Source: Melieria omissa
Taxonomy: Eukaryota > Arthropoda > Insecta > Diptera > Ulidiidae
Direction of reading: 5' to 3'
Assembly (NCBI GenBank): GCA_963971225.1
Contig: OZ020267.1
Location: 55,693,590-55,757,589, forward strand
Length of the DNA stretch: 64,000 nt
Shown here: positions 12,350 through 24,565 of the stretch, piece after piece
Position numbering within the stretch: position 1 is the stretch's first letter
Layout of the letters: each line of letters starts with the position of its first letter
Translations under genes and position numbers: made by a program
The notes under the pieces: generated by a model
The model's input: the letters and a program-made list of their open reading frames with translations, nothing else
Told to the model about the DNA's origin: nothing
Database searches by the model: none

Positions 12350-13055
12350 AGGGCCGTCATTATGTCGGAATCTTAGTGACCAAAAGCCTCCTCTAAGAGG
12401 ACTTGGCAAGGACTTTAACGACTCAAAGCCATATTCGTCGGAGGATTATTTTGGGAAATTGTTTGTGAATTATTAATTTATTCATACGCAGTGCACTATT
12501 CCGACATAAAAATGTCGGATTCTTAACAACTAAGAACTGCCTCTCAGAGGATTTGAAAGTAAAAACGGATTTTTAACGACGAAAACGATTTTATAAACTG
12601 AATCACCTTAACGGCTAAAAGCACTGTTCGTCGAAGGATTTACTGATGTGGACCATTCCTTTAGTAATATTTCTTAATCTTTAAAATGCGTCTAGGATGA
12701 CTTGCCGATTAAAAGCACCGATCCATTGTCGGAATATGTTCCCAGCTGGATGATCCATTGAGTCATTTTTTCTGATTTATTAACCCTTTCTCATAAATAT
12801 GTCAGATTCTTAACGACTAAAAGCTGCCACTTCAAAGATTTGATAAGTTGAATCACTTTAATGACTGAAAAACATGACTGTTAGAGGATTTACCAAGGTG
12901 GACCATCTACTGGGTAATTCTTCATGACTTATAAACACGTATCTGTTAGAGTGTCGTATTCTTAAAAACTGAAAGCACTGTTCATCAGAGCATTTGTGGA
13001 AGTGGACTATCCATTGGTTCACTTCTAGTGACCCGATGTATGCCGTAACCAACGC
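12350..13055. repeat. decayed satellite with TTAACGACTAAAAGC motif
   Basis: About nine variants of TTAACGACTAAAAGC occur (near 12371, 12415, 12520, 12572, 12606, 12703, 12810, 12855 and 12960). Each is often followed by CTGCC or ACTG and an AGAGGATTT stretch. A second motif, GTGGACCATYC, recurs near 12648, 12898 and 13003. The units are too diverged for a clean period. Confidence 0.6.
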
Positions 13056-13539
13056 ATCTTCTGTCATTAATTACACCAATAAATATTTATTATTTAAAAT
13101 ATGGTTTCAAATTGTATTAAAAGTTCATTAGTTGCATGATTATTTATTTTGATTTCGATCAAGACTTATAGAACAAATCGGTTAACTGATTTTTCTTTTT
13201 GGGCCATTCGAACCAATGATTGGTACATTTTTATTGTCATTTGAGTGATTTTATTTAATGTTTGCATGTTTTAAAGATTTGACAGATTTTCTAAAGTGAC
13301 TCAAATTATTTTGCTGTACAAATTTAACACTATTAGAAAATAAAAAATCTTTAGTTTTTATTGAAACTAAATAAAATTTAGTGAAAAGTTTATAATGTTT
13401 CCAACCTTATATCAGACTTCTTGATAGATGTATCCAGTAAGATGGCATAAAACATTTGAGTTTTTCCTACCTTTGATCAATCAGATTTAGACTTTTGCTG
13501 ATTTCTGAAATAGATTTTACGTTTTCTGAAATATAGTTG
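13056..13539. other. no gene seen
   Basis: AT-rich sequence without features. Confidence 0.4.
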
Positions 13540-14060
13540 AAAACATTGTTACTGCCTGTGACTCTTCAGACCTCCAACAGTACCATTCTCCTTGGCGTCC
13601 TTTGGCTGTCGTTGCTTGTCAGCGGAAAGTTGTTTGCTGGGTTGTCGAGCATGGCGCGGCCGTTCGCCGACACATTGCGACGGGGGCAGCGCGGTGTAGT
13701 GAGTCGAGTGGCGCGTGTGCTCCACACTGAACGACTGGATGCTCGTGAATTTCATTGTGAGCGCAAGTAGCAACAGCAACAGCAACAACAACAAGAACAG
13801 CAACAGCCACAGCAATATTCAACAGCATTGGCAACGTCGAAACAATGGCAACAGAGAACGAACGGGGCGTCGAAGCAGCAGCGGGCCGACCAACTAGCCA
13901 GCGCGCCAGCTCGCACGCTCACACGCTTCCCATTGCCATGCGGCTGTCTGTCTCCGATCGTTTTAGAGTTTTAAAAATTGTCTTTTTTGCTCGTCGTGCC
14001 TCAGATACTGTAGACGGCTGGTTTTAGACGGTTTACGTTTCGCTGTGGCGGTAACGAGCG
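13540..14060. other. GC-richer stretch, possible untranslated exon or promoter
   Basis: Contains GC-rich sequence and CAACAGCAACAG runs. The open frames here show no family resemblance. A 77-codon frame at 13537 begins with a hydrophobic stretch but I cannot support it as a gene. Confidence 0.25.
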
Positions 14061-16779
14061 CATCTTTTAAAGAAAAAAATTTACAAAAATTTCTGTCGAA
14101 TCGATTTGTTAGTTTTTTCTTCGAGCGCGTACTTTATCGATGCAATTTCGTGCCATGTTTTAAGTTTTATTATAAGCGAACGGTAACAAAAAAAAAATAT
14201 ATATATCATTAACGAGCAATGTTTGCAATTTTTGTATTCAATCAAAAAATAAAAGAAAAAGTTGTTGAAAATTAAAAAATTAATATATATTGAAACATAA
14301 ATATCGAGGAAATTGCAAATAATGCTACGGTGCGCGCCGTCACACGGACTTGGCGTGGCGCGTGTTGCACGCTTGTGCCTTTGCGTTGTTGTTTTTGAGT
14401 GTCGAATTTTCAAAAATGAAAGAAATTGTTTAGTTAATAAAAAATAGACGCCAGTTTATTCGTGGCGAAAAGAAGAAAATAAAATGAAATTTGTGTGCCG
14501 CTTTTGTGTGTTTATGCTGCGGTGCGGCTGACGCTGTTGCTGCCGGCTTGAACAACGCCGCAACGCCGGCGCAGACCTTCGCGCTTTTCTTTCAGCCAAC
14601 AACAATGCGTACAAAAGAAAACGAGCAAGAAGAAGCACGACACGCAGCGCATTGTTACTTCAAGTTGAATGAAAACTAAACAAAAAATGCCCAACAACAA
14701 AGGCCCAACAACAATGCACAACAGAAAAACGTCAATCCGCACTGGCCGCAGCCGCCGAAAAATCCACAAAACTTAACAAAAAACAAGACACAAAACAAAA
14801 AAAAAAAAACAGAAAAATCAAGCCACGAAATAAATAGTAAAGGTTGTGGTGAAAAACGTGAAATGAAATGCTGAGGTTTTTTCTGTGCGTGTGTGTGTGT
14901 GTGGTTGGCCCCCTCAGCTGTTCGGTTGAGGTTAACAAAGTGTGCGGCGTGTGGTTTGGTGGCAAAACTGTTGAGAACTGCACATTTCAGAGGCTGGTCG
15001 CAGCCAATGTGCAAGTAATCTGAAATTTACCGTTGTTGCAATTATCCAGCAGCTCCAGCGACCCAATTGGAAATGGCCGAGGATGAGCGGCGATACAGTG
15101 GGATGCGTTAGCAATACTTGTGGTTGAAAGTTCAATTATTCGGGGTTTTACTATGGGTCAATAAAATTTGGCACAGTGCAGTGTTTCGATTTTTTAGTGA
15201 CCAAAAAAAAAAAGCTTAAACAATGTTAGGTTAGGATTGGATTAACTCACAAGTGCCTGAGCGAATGTTTTTCTAAGACTTTTTATAAATTGTAAACAAA
15301 TTCGGCCAAAATGTTTTCCAACGTCAAATCATCGGAAGTGGAACAATTTGCAATCGAAATTTTCTGTAAATACAAATTTAAAAGGTTATGTTTATGTTGT
15401 TTTAAAAAAAAACTTTATTTTATCAAAAAAAATGTATTCATTCACATTTTTTTACTGAAATTCTCAAGAAATATCTATCACGAGCAAAATTTTTGCATTC
15501 ACAAATCCTAAAACTCAGCTTAGAGAGAAATAAATAGAAACAAATTTTCTTGTTTAGGGTTTGAAATTGCACAAACTATGCAACGTCTGTAATACATAAC
15601 AATTAAGACCGAAAATAATAGAATACACCAAAAGAATAGATCTAACCATATCAAGTAAAGAATGCTAAGTTATTACAAATTTTTGGTTTTTGTACTGAAA
15701 GCAGAAAACAAAAATAGGTATTGAAAAAATTTAATCTCTAATCTTAAAAAAAAGTTAATCTGCCTGGCCAGTATGTTCTCTCCATTGCACAGTGATTCGT
15801 TCAAAAAATTTATGGTCTCAGAATTTAACGATTTTGATGTCATTTGTAAGAAAAAACTCCAACTAAGAAAACCCCAAAAAATCTGTGCAAAAAATCAATT
15901 AGCGTCTGTGCAAAAGCGACTCAAAGTTGCAACTTTTTTCTCAAAAAAATTGAAACTCATATTTTCTGTTTTTTAGTCTATTGAGTAAAAAAAATTGTAA
16001 AAATAAATGGTTACCAATAAGTTGCTAAAAATTTCAATATAGAATAAGAAATTTTGTGGCCATTTTCGCTTTTGATGTTTTCTCAAAATTTGCCAAGCTG
16101 AGGCTTTTACTTCAGTTTTAATTCAAAATATTTTTCTAAATTAAAAATCTGAAAATTCGCAAAACTTAGAGGAAAATATCTCAAAAGTATTGAAAGTATG
16201 TTCCTAGATTGTTTTTATTTTAAGAAGCATTCTTTCTTTGTCGGATAATGTAATTACATCCTCCGATATCTTCCGATCTCAGAAAATAATTCAATTTGAA
16301 AAGTGGTCGTATTTTTCGACAAAATTTATTTTATTAATGCCTAAAAGTATGCAATCAGTACGAAAAATTATAAAATCTGCAAAAATGCAAAACATACATC
16401 TATAATTATCGTTTTTATTGCAAAACCAGACGGTTCTGAGACAATTTCTGTTACTCTTTGGAATAATCAATGTTGGCGTTACCGATTAAATGTAAAATCT
16501 GAAAAATCGAGCCAACACACTTGGTGCTATAGCTCTCCGAAAATGAAAAAATTTGCTAACAACAGACATTGCCAAACTACAACAGTTTAAGAAAAACCAA
16601 ATAGAGATTTCAATTCAGCAGACCATGTTTAACTAGTATGAACGGACCACTCCTTCTAATTTTGTCCCATGGTTGTATGGAGTCGAATCACTGTGCATTG
16701 TTCCAAATATTGCGTAATATTCCGGTTTTTTTTTTGGAGTAAAATAAATATCTATGAAAATATCGATTATCTGTTCGGC
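14061..16779. other. no gene seen
   Basis: AT-rich DNA with a CAACAA-rich patch (14500-14800), a GT run near 14889-14902 and several A-rich runs. No supported coding frame. Confidence 0.4.
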
Positions 16780-17200
16780 CTTTAGGTTCTTTCAATTAAA
16801 GAAATCAATGAATGTAAAATAAAAACAAATTTTCGGCTTTCGCTCTGAAAGTGAAAACAATATCTTTGAACACAATCGTTAGTCTGCCTGGCCTGTAAGT
16901 TCTTTCCATTAAAGAAAGCAATGAATGCCAAGGAGAAAATTGTTTCGGCTATTGTCCTAAAAGCGGCAAAAGAATCCAATGAATGTCCCAAAAAAAAAGA
17001 TTCTCTTGGGTTTTTCTTTACGGTTTTTTAATTTAAGATTCTAATGAGTGTCAAGTAAAAAAAGTGTCTTCGGAGTTTTGTTCTTTCGACTAATGTAAAT
17101 ATCTGAACTTTGGGTTCTTTCCAATGAAATATTTAATGAATGTCAAGTAAAGAAATTTTTTCATTTTTGACGTAAATAAAAATTAATACTCATGGAAAAT
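16780..17200. repeat. decayed tandem repeat with AATGAATGTCAAGTAAA motif
   Basis: GGTTCTTTCAATTAAAGAAA and AATGAATGTMAAGTAAA variants recur about every 100 bp (near 16806, 16919, 16978, 17044 and 17134), giving roughly four diverged units. Confidence 0.45.
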
Positions 17201-18129
17201 ATCACTTATAGCCTGTCGATTTTTTCGTTAAAGAATGAAACAAATCTCAAAACACATTAAACATTGCCTTCGGTTTTTTGAAAATATCAACAACCAACTT
17301 AAAAACGTACATATGAACCTTAGGAACTGCTACATGTATGGTCCAATATACCTAATGAACTGATTCAACTGTTTGGTATCAGAGTGTAATAAGTCCAATC
17401 CATCTACTTAGTTAAGTGACATCACAACGGAGCTTATGGCTTAATTTGCTTCTTTTGTAGGCCACCTTTTCACCTAACATCTGCCTTATGAATAGTATAG
17501 ACTTTTAAATATAACTCCAAGCAGTTTCAAGTTTGAAAAATTCCCTAAGCAGTTTTGAAATCTCCTCTTCACTTACAGCTTGAGCTCCTGCTGTCACTCA
17601 AAGTTCTCATATAGCTTTTATAAAGAGATTTAATTATTAGCAATTAATGTCACCAATGTTTGTTGTAAGTTGTCTCCAAGATGTCTAAAAAGATAGAGAT
17701 CTATTATATTTTTCTATTAGCGGTCCGAATACACTAATATTACCTACTGATGCCCAGTTAAAGATAATTTTCCATTCCTTTGTGACTATTTTACATTTGG
17801 TTCTAAGCGAATTGAAATTTCTTACTTGATATGTTTTTAATTGTTTTTTTTTATTCCTTTAATCTTAAACGACCTTGAGAAAAGTTCACATTTTAAAGGT
17901 AAGGTGAAAGAAGAGTTTGTGAAAGAATAATTTGTGACCACTTGAGTGGAACAAAAGCAGTTATTAGGTAGATTAGAGGTGTAGGAGAAGAAGGAGGATA
18001 GGAATGAGAGGAGAATAAGAGGAGGAGGAGGGTAGAGAAGGAGGTAGAAGAAGGAGAAGAAGAGTAGGAGAGTGAGATCAGGTGAGTAGAAGGAGTGTAG
18101 GAAGAGAACTGTAGATGGGTAGGTAGTTA
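17201..18129. other. no gene; purine-rich tract at 17960-18110
   Basis: The 17960-18110 part is almost pure purine on the plus strand (AGGAGGA, GAAGAAGG runs). The rest is AT-rich without features. Confidence 0.45.
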
Positions 18130-18450
18130 TGGCCGCTGTGCGAGAAACATACGATGGTCAAAGAGGCCCATTGTGTTATCACAATTCGTTGAACTTCTAT
18201 TCCCTTCTAAAAAAACCAGTTGGAGCTTCGAGTTAACGAAGCTCCGCAGGTTATCGAATAAGAATTCATCCAGGTAAATCAATCATCTCCTAGAAAGTGT
18301 AGGACAAGCACATAGAAGATTGAAGTTCGTTTTCCTACTTTCCGCATTCATGCAGCTCTTACAGAAATCAATAGACACTAGACCCAACATTTTTGGATGT
18401 GTTTCTACTAAAAAGTGGCCTGTCAGGATACCAACTATGGGCCTCAATTG
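18130..18450 (-). pseudogene. 3' fragment of a non-LTR retrotransposon ORF
   Basis: Read on the minus strand from about 18445, the translation contains PIVGILTGHF, then FCKSCMN, then LLCACPTLSRR, a stop, and later FDNLRSF. This order (LTGH, cysteine motif, C-P-x-L, F-x-N-L) is that of the C-terminal region of Jockey/R1/LOA-like second ORFs. At least one stop interrupts it. Upstream domains (endonuclease, reverse transcriptase) are missing, so this is a dead 5'-truncated copy. Confidence 0.7.
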
Positions 18451-18939
18451 GTTCCTATAAAGTGAAAGAAGTATTAGTGCTTATGAAAATTAAATCAGTT
18501 TTCGAAGAAAATAGCTCAAGCATTAAGTGATGCAAACATATTAGACCTATTCACAATTTTGTGCATTTGAGATTGCAAATTTCTGCAACAGATGGCAAAC
18601 ATTTGCCATCAACTGTGAGCAGCACTCTGTGAGCAATTGTAGTAAATTTAAAATATATTTTTAAGGCACTTACAGTTCGATTAGTATTCAATCAAATATC
18701 TAATCTTTAAAATCTAAATTGAATATTTTTGAATCTGAATTCACGAAAACCCCAAACAAATGCTCTGAGAATCAGACGACCTTGTCGACGCTATCAGACT
18801 TGAATGCATTTCCAGTTGGGTGCTGAGCGAACTATTTGCGGCACAGCTGCGGAAACGGTGTGGCGTATCTGTGCGATAGAGGAGTTATGGTTGCTACATA
18901 AGACATACAGATACGGATGCAAGTATCTATGAGATAAAC
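18451..18939. other. no gene seen
   Basis: AT-rich flank upstream of the GC-richer leader region. Confidence 0.4.
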
Positions 18940-19873
18940 AGCGACTGTCGCATGTGCGGCAAAAGATTCGCAGCTAGATTTGCGGTTTGCCAATTATCAG
19001 CGCGAGCGAGCGAGCAGGCGAGCGCTGCTTATCTGGCAGCTGGTTTTCGGCTGCGGTGTGGCTCGCGTCAGCTGAGAATACCTGAACGTATGACTACAGA
19101 TCTACAAAACCTGCACCAACCAGCAACAACTCCTAATCGTTAACAGCAGCATAGTTGTTGTCGTTAAAAAAACATACATGCAAATATAAAACAACAACAA
19201 CAATGACGAAAAATATAATCAAATCTGCAGTTTGCACGGCTCCAAGTGCTCCAACAAACCAGCAAACAAACAAAAATCAACAACAGCAAACGTTCAGTGC
19301 CAGTATCCCCAAGATACTAAAGGCGACTGCGTGTGTGTGTGTGTGTGTGACTGTCTGTGTGCGCGCGTGCGTGTGTTTGTATGGGTCTAACGTTTCGCGC
19401 TTAATTTGTTGAATTTTTGCAAAGAGCATCTGCTGAGATAAAATTCGCACAGCAACTGACCCGCTGGCCAGCCAGACGGCCCGTCAGCCCGTCCGCCTGC
19501 CGGTTCGCGCCGCTCGCACGCTTGAAACTTGCTCTTCTCAACGCAACAATAACAACAATGAGGACGGCCGCGGCGATAATAAAACGGCCGCTACGGCTGC
19601 CGCTATTGCTCGGGCCATTGTTGTTGTTGTTGTTGTTGTTAATGCTGTTGTCGCCGCTGCCGCTGTCTGATTTGGCATTTTAATTAAGCGTCGCTTTTGA
19701 TACCCAAACAAATAAAAATAAAACAAAAAAAAAATTTATATTCAAAATTGTAGCGCAATCAAAAAGCAAAAACAACAACAAAAAGTTGAAACAAGTTGAA
19801 ACCCCAACAACAACAACTACAATAAAACAACGCGTGCCCACTAAGGTCTAAGAATCTTCGCGAGCGATAGGCA
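18940..19873 (+). promoter_or_regulatory. candidate promoter and 5' leader of the 19874 exon
   Basis: GC content rises from about 18940. The stretch holds GCGAGCGAGC runs, a GT run at about 19333-19374, TTCAGT initiator-like sequence near 19294, CAACAA-rich sequence and short upstream ATGs. This is typical of long fly 5' leaders. No start site can be fixed from sequence alone. Confidence 0.35.
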
Positions 19874-20752
19874 ATGGCTGTCATCGAGTCACAACCACAA
19901 CAACAACCACAAAAACAACAATTAATTGCTGCGCCCACACTGACAGCGCCCAATGCCACCAACACGACGCCGGCCGTCACAGCTGTTGCCGCTGAGGGTG
20001 TTGACGTTGCCGCCGTTGGCGTTGGCGATGATGAGGGCGACGCGGCCGCGAACGTGAACGCAGCAGATGAGACTCCAGTCGAATGCCAGCGTTTGTTGAC
20101 AGATGCCAATGCCGATGCTGCTGCGGCGCTCAGCTGCGATGACAACTTCAACGCCAACAACAACAATAATAACAGCAGCGCAACAAGAATGGCAACAACA
20201 AATGCAAATAAAAGACGCACCGCTGCAGCGTTGAGGCCGCAGTCGGAGCGGACACCAATTGGCACAAGCGATTTCGATGCCGCCGCTGCCACGCCCCTCT
20301 GTGTGCAGCACGCAGTCGACACTTATGATGCCGGCGATGGCTACAGCGACAGTGACGCCGACAACGACAACAACGTTGACGATTTTGTGCACAACTGCAT
20401 CAGCTATCGGGACGAGCTGGCGGCGCCGCGCGCGCCTGCGCACCGCATCGCCACCGTGAACGCTACGCCGTCGTTCGCATCGTACCACAGCCATCACTAC
20501 ACGCCCGCACGCAACACCCTGAAGGCCGCCGGCTCGGCATCCTCCATCTGCGAGTCGACCACGTCAACGTGTCTGGCCTACAGCGATCAGCCGGCCAACT
20601 CGTGCGCGTCCAGCTGCGTTCTGGAGACGCGTTGCATGTACGCCGAGCAGCTCGAGGACGGCGTGCTGCGCTACTCGTACAAAGGCTTCCCGCCCGAGCT
20701 GTACTCGCCGCGCAAGGAGTTCATCTATACGCGACCGCTGGTCGAGAAACAG
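19874..20752 (+). CDS. 5' coding exon of an unidentified gene
   Basis: An ATG in a fair context (GGCAATGG) opens 293 codons that end exactly at a consensus donor, GAAACAG|GTAAGC, so the exon stops in phase 0. Past the donor the frame runs only ten more codons. The N-terminus is low complexity (glutamine, alanine, asparagine and aspartate rich, residues about 8-190). The last 60 or so residues are complex and cysteine/tyrosine rich, with YSYKGFPPELYSPRKEF near residue 270, and look conserved. Third positions are strongly GC-rich against an AT-rich background. No catalytic motif, signal peptide or membrane segment is seen. I do not recognise the family. The rest of the gene must lie to the right, possibly outside the window. 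Confidence 0.7.
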
Positions 20753-21504
20753 GTAAGCCGCACCTGCGTTCCAGGTTGCCTTTGAAAATTCCTAGCAAAT
20801 TCTTTGATTAAGAATCGACCATTCGATTCGATTTGCCATTTTTTGCATTTCGTTCGTTTTTCGGTGCTCAAACTGTTCAAATTGTTTGAGGTGCCGCGCG
20901 CTCTTCGCTGTGCCGTCTGATGGAATTCCAATAAATTTGAATACGCTTCGCTGCACAGAAATTCAATACGCGTACAAGGCGCGCACTGCAGACGGGCCCG
21001 ACTGGCCGACTAACTGACTGACTGTGCTGACGACGAGCCACGCTCAGGCCACTCAGTCCATGCCGACTCGACAAAACCTGACCCTACTGGCCCAGCGCGC
21101 GCAGCTAAATCAAATTCCGGCGAAGGTGCGCGCGGCTCTTTGTGATTTGTTGCTTTGTGTAGATTTTTGATTTGTTGCGGAATTGAAATCGTTTACTGAG
21201 AAATAAAGTCGCCTTTAGTAAGCCGCATATATAAATGTTTGTACATATATACTTGTATGTATGTATATAAATATAGGAGAAGATGGGACTACTGCGGCAT
21301 GTTTGTGCATTTTGTCAGAATTTTATGATTTATTTGTCATAGTTGAAGTCATTTATTAGAATAAAGTTCTGAGAAGGCCCGAAGCCTTCGAGGATGCGGA
21401 TTTTGTGGGCGCTAACCACTCCACGCAGAGGCCAAAATTGTCCATTTTTAATCGCTGATTGTTTTGCGCTGGAGCTCATTCAGGGTTAGACCAGTCTGGC
21501 CTCT
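20753..21504 (+). other. start of intron after the 19874 exon
   Basis: Begins with GTAAGC. The first 400 bp are moderately GC-rich, then AT-rich with TATATA patches near 21240. No further exon is evident. Confidence 0.5.
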
Positions 21505-21712
21505 TAATGAAGAAAAGCAGATCCGATATATCGGCTTTTAGGAATCTAGACCCTTTTTCATCTTCTACGGCAGTGGTGACCATGTAGACATCACGAGAGC
21601 AGAGGTACCGTTTTATGAGCTAATAGATCCAATATCGCAGTGTCCGGTGATGACTGCAACGAGCCGAATGGAGGCTCGTCTCAGCAAGAGTACAGAACGC
21701 GTTTTCAATATC
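21505..21712 (-). pseudogene. 3' fragment of a non-LTR retrotransposon ORF
   Basis: The minus strand contains VITGHCDIGS, interrupted by stops, and in another frame FLKADISDLLFFIKRPDWSN. This is the LTGH-to-FIK..W end of the same kind of second ORF as at 18130. It carries stops and frame changes, so it is dead. Confidence 0.5.
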
Positions 21713-22839
21713 TTTGTTGATCTAAAAGAAAGATAAACATGAAATGTGTTTTTAAATATAAATGTTGAAGGCAAAGCCTTTCAATATGCCGAAGTCCTAC
21801 CCGCTCCCCTAAATTAGTGTGATTAATATACAGTTTGTCAAGTAAATGTTTGCAAACTTAAAAAAGGTAGAAAAATCATTTTGAAAAGCTTATAAATATA
21901 ACAGAAATTGCAATATTTTGAAATTTTTTTTAAAATAAAGATTAATTGAATATTTCATTCTCATATAATATCAAAGTAATGTCTATTTGATTCGCGTATT
22001 GAAGGGCGAATTGATTTGAAAGTATCTCCTGGACTCGGCAACGCAACACAACTTAAAAAATAAATTTAAAAATTTATTAATTTTAAAATAATTTTTTTCA
22101 TACATAAATTTAAAAATTAAATAATTTTAAAATAAATTTTTTCATACACAAAAAGAGGTTATTATATTTGTAAATCACGGTCTAGGTTTTTTTAATTTTT
22201 GTTTTATGTTTTTTTTTTAAATCAAGTATCTTCCATAAGTAAAATGAATCAATTCAATATATTTTTTTTATAAATAATCTGTCACTTATACAAATAACAA
22301 ACTTTATTGACTCAAGAGTTTCCATTTCTTTTGTGTTGTGACAATAGGCCAATCATGGTCCAAACGAGCTGCTTTGTAAGATGCCAATGTAATCCTAACC
22401 AATTCCAACCGGCAGTAACATTTAATTTGACACTTGGATTTATTGAATTATGAACTCATTGCTGTTAAAAATACGCCAAGGTGAAGTCGCTATGTTTGTT
22501 CCGCAACTTGTCTTAATTGGTCATCGTTAATTTAATTGTTGATGTTGTATTATTTAGCATTTGACATGTTAATGAGTTCAGCATTTCATTAGTTAGAAAA
22601 TAAGTATACATTTTATAAATGTTTGAGTATGAAGTTATGTGGAAATTGTTGGTGGTGTTGATGGAAACGAGATTGCAGTTGAATTGGTAGGGAAAATGGA
22701 CAACTTGAACCATTCTCTGACTTTTGTGTATTTGAACTTTTGTATTTGACAGAGGTCTTCATAAAGGGACATGGAATTTTCTGGCAATAATGGGATTATA
22801 AAATCAGCTGATTTTAAAAAATATTTATATTTCAATTTG
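21713..22839. other. no gene seen
   Basis: AT-rich sequence. A ~55-bp imperfect direct repeat (AAATTTAAAAATTWA type) lies at about 22060-22150. Confidence 0.4.
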
Positions 22840-24303
22840 TATTTATTTACATTTTTATTTATTGCATTTCTTTAATTTTTATTAATGTTTGTTTATTTTA
22901 TTTATTTTTTTTAATTTCTTTTATTTAAATATTTTTTTAATTGAACTTCTAAAATTTTTTTTGGATTAATTTTTTTTTTTAGTTTTTATTTATATTGATT
23001 TTATTATATTTTGATTCATTTTAGTAATTATCATAATTAAATTATTTTTTTTTAATTGCATTTAATTTTTTTTTTAGTTTTTTTTTAATTTTTATTTATT
23101 TTATTTGTTTTATTAATGTATTTAGTTTATTTTTTTTTATTTTGTTTATTAAAATTGTTATTTATTGACTTTTTATTTTTCTTATTAAAATTTTCATTTA
23201 TTTATTTAATTTATTAATTAGTTAGATTTTATTTATTTACATTTAATTAATTTTTTTTTAATTTGTGTGCTTAAATTTTTTTTTAGTTTTTCTTAATTTT
23301 TATTTATTTTATTTTTTATTTATTTTATTAATTAATTTAGTTTATTTTTTTTAATTTTGTTTATTAAAATTGTTATTTATTGACTTTTTATTTTTCTTAT
23401 TAAAATTTTCATTTATTTATTTAATTTATTTATTTGTTAGATTTTATTTATTTACATTTTATTTTTTTTTAATTTGTGTACTTAAATTTTTTTTTAGTTT
23501 TTTTAAATTTTTATTTATTTTATTTTTTTTATTTATTTTATTAATTTATTTAGTTAATTTTTTTAATTTTGTTTATTAAAATTGTTATTTATTGACTTTT
23601 TATTTTTCGTATTAAAATTTTTATTTATTTATTTTATTTAAATTTTTTTTAATTGAACTACTAAAATTTTTTTGGATTAATTTTTTTTTAGTTTTTATTT
23701 ATTTTCTTTTGATTCATTTTATTAAATAATTTAATTAATTTTTTTAATTTGTGCATTAAAATTTTGTTTTGTTTTTTTTAATTTTTATTTATATTATTTG
23801 TATTTATTTTATTAATTTATTTAGTTTATTTTTTTAATTTTGTTTATTGAAATTGTGATTTATTGACTTTTTATTTTTCTTATTAAAATTTTAATTTATT
23901 TATTTAATTTATTTATTTGTTAGATTTTATTTATTTACAGTTTTGTTTTTTGACATTTTTGTATTTGATTGATTTGATCTAAATTTTAGTTTTTTGAATT
24001 TTTGTTTAAATTTTGTTTTTTTTTAATTATTATTTTTATTTGTTTATTTTGTTTATTTAAAATTTGATGTATTTCGTTTTTTAACTTTTATTTATTATAT
24101 ATTTTTTATTTTTTATTAAATTTTATTTGTTTAGTTTTTTAATTTTAATTTTTTTAATTTTTATTAATTTTTTTAATTTTTTAAATTCTTATTTAGCGAT
24201 TTTTTAAAATATTTAATTATTTAAATTTTTATTTATGTATATTATGTATTTTTTTAATTTTGTTTATTTAAAATTGTATTTATTTAAAGTTTTTTTTTAG
24301 TTT
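22840..24303. repeat. T-rich low-complexity block with ~213-bp internal repeat
   Basis: Nearly all T and A with TTTATTTATT units. The phrase ATTGACTTTTTATTTTT recurs at 23164, 23379, 23591 and 23862, so part of the block is a ~213-bp tandem array. Open frames here are compositional. Confidence 0.8.
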
Positions 24304-24565
24304 CTATTTGAGTTTTTTTTTGACATCTCTCCTACAAATACTCACTTCTATTGGCAAAAAACAGGGACTGTTGATTTTCGGAAAGTTTTCCTGAGTTAAA
24401 TTTTTCACCAAAAAACGCATTCGCCATGAAGAGAAACAAGTGGTAATCACCTGGAGCCGGGTCTGCAGTATAAAGTGGATGCATAAGAAGCTCCCAACCA
24501 AGCTCCCAGTACTTCTGATGAAACACTATCGTTGTGGGTGACTTGGCGTTGCCTTGGTAAAACAT
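24304..24565 (-). pseudogene. mariner transposase fragment
   Basis: The minus-strand frame of about 77 codons contains YWELGWELLMHPLYTADPAP followed by GDYHLF, FGEKF and FFANR. This is the block around the second and third catalytic aspartates of mariner transposases (family pattern HQDNARPH...SPDLAPSDYHLF). The second aspartate position reads G (YQGNA) while the later GDYHLF aspartate remains. The N-terminal two thirds, both inverted ends and the C-terminus are not found nearby, so it is a dead fragment. Confidence 0.85.

Noticed and set aside
13537..13770. 77-codon frame with a hydrophobic start resembling a signal peptide
   Set aside because: No homology recognised, no donor, and the second half is arginine-rich GC sequence typical of chance frames.
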